12,441 nt of DNA from the NCBI GenBank assembly GCA_020432595.1, contig JAGQGA010000091.1, positions 1-12,441 of the forward strand. The letters are read 5' to 3'. Of the stretch, positions 12,391 through 12,441 are shown piece after piece. Numbering within the stretch: position 1 is the first letter of the stretch; each line of letters opens with the position of its first letter. This DNA is from Anaerolineales bacterium. GTDB taxonomy: Bacteria; Chloroflexota; Anaerolineae; Promineifilales; Promineifilaceae. The notes under the pieces are model-generated. The model was given only the letters and a program-made list of their open reading frames with translations. It was not told where the DNA came from and did not search any database. A program made the position numbers and the translations under genes.

Positions 12391-12441
12391 AATTTTGTAA
12401 ACACGGATGGGAAAAACACAGATGATTCTACTTTCTATCCG

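Noticed and set aside
1..12441. tRNA, rRNA, insertion sequences or prophage genes
   Set aside because: No cloverleaf with a recognisable TPsiC arm, rRNA-like block, transposase motif or target-site duplication was seen on reading both strands.

Overview
The window is 12.4 kb of bacterial DNA of moderate to high GC, with every well-supported gene on the + strand. Dense genes, spacers filled with hairpin-forming low-complexity repeats, and a very over-represented 10-bp palindrome (AACGGCCGTT, 14 exact copies) recall Anaerolineae-like Chloroflexota. That assignment is an impression, not shown by any marker gene here.

Layout. (1) Positions 2-388 hold the 3' part of an RsbW-type anti-sigma/ATPase gene. 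(2) Positions 493-9144 hold ten co-oriented genes that look like one functional block: a membrane-anchored HdrD/DsrK-like iron-sulfur oxidoreductase; a small possible winged-helix protein; a small Cys/His zinc-binding protein; two GcvH-like lipoyl-carrier proteins; two lipoate-protein-ligase paralogues; an Mrp/NBP35 P-loop ATPase; an unrecognised 292-residue helical protein; and a tandem rhodanese. The first seven genes are separated by 54-103 nt spacers, most of them filled by inverted repeats. The last four are packed within 1-6 nt of each other. (3) An AT-rich promoter-like gap (9145-9283) leads to a 6-phosphogluconate-dehydrogenase-like NAD(P) oxidoreductase with a DUF1932-type C-terminus, followed 10 nt later by a PAC2-family protein. 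(4) After another inverted-repeat spacer comes a D-threonine aldolase/D-serine dehydratase-like PLP enzyme, then a repeat-like tail.

How the genes may work together. The central block carries no glycine-cleavage T or P protein and no 2-oxoacid dehydrogenase, so the two GcvH-like proteins are unlikely to serve glycine cleavage. Lipoyl carrier, dedicated lipoate ligase, Hdr-like Fe-S protein and rhodanese together resemble the sulfur-oxidising sHdr-LbpA systems. Here, however, the Hdr part is a single membrane HdrE/HdrD-type fusion, and both the carrier and the ligase are duplicated. My inference is a lipoate-based dithiol/disulfide or persulfide relay that exchanges electrons with the quinone pool through the HdrD-like protein, with Mrp supplying Fe-S clusters and the rhodanese handling sulfane sulfur. 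Unusual details are loss of all expected cysteines in the first CCG domain of the HdrD-like protein, loss of the catalytic lysine in the second ligase, and matching extra cysteines in both carriers.
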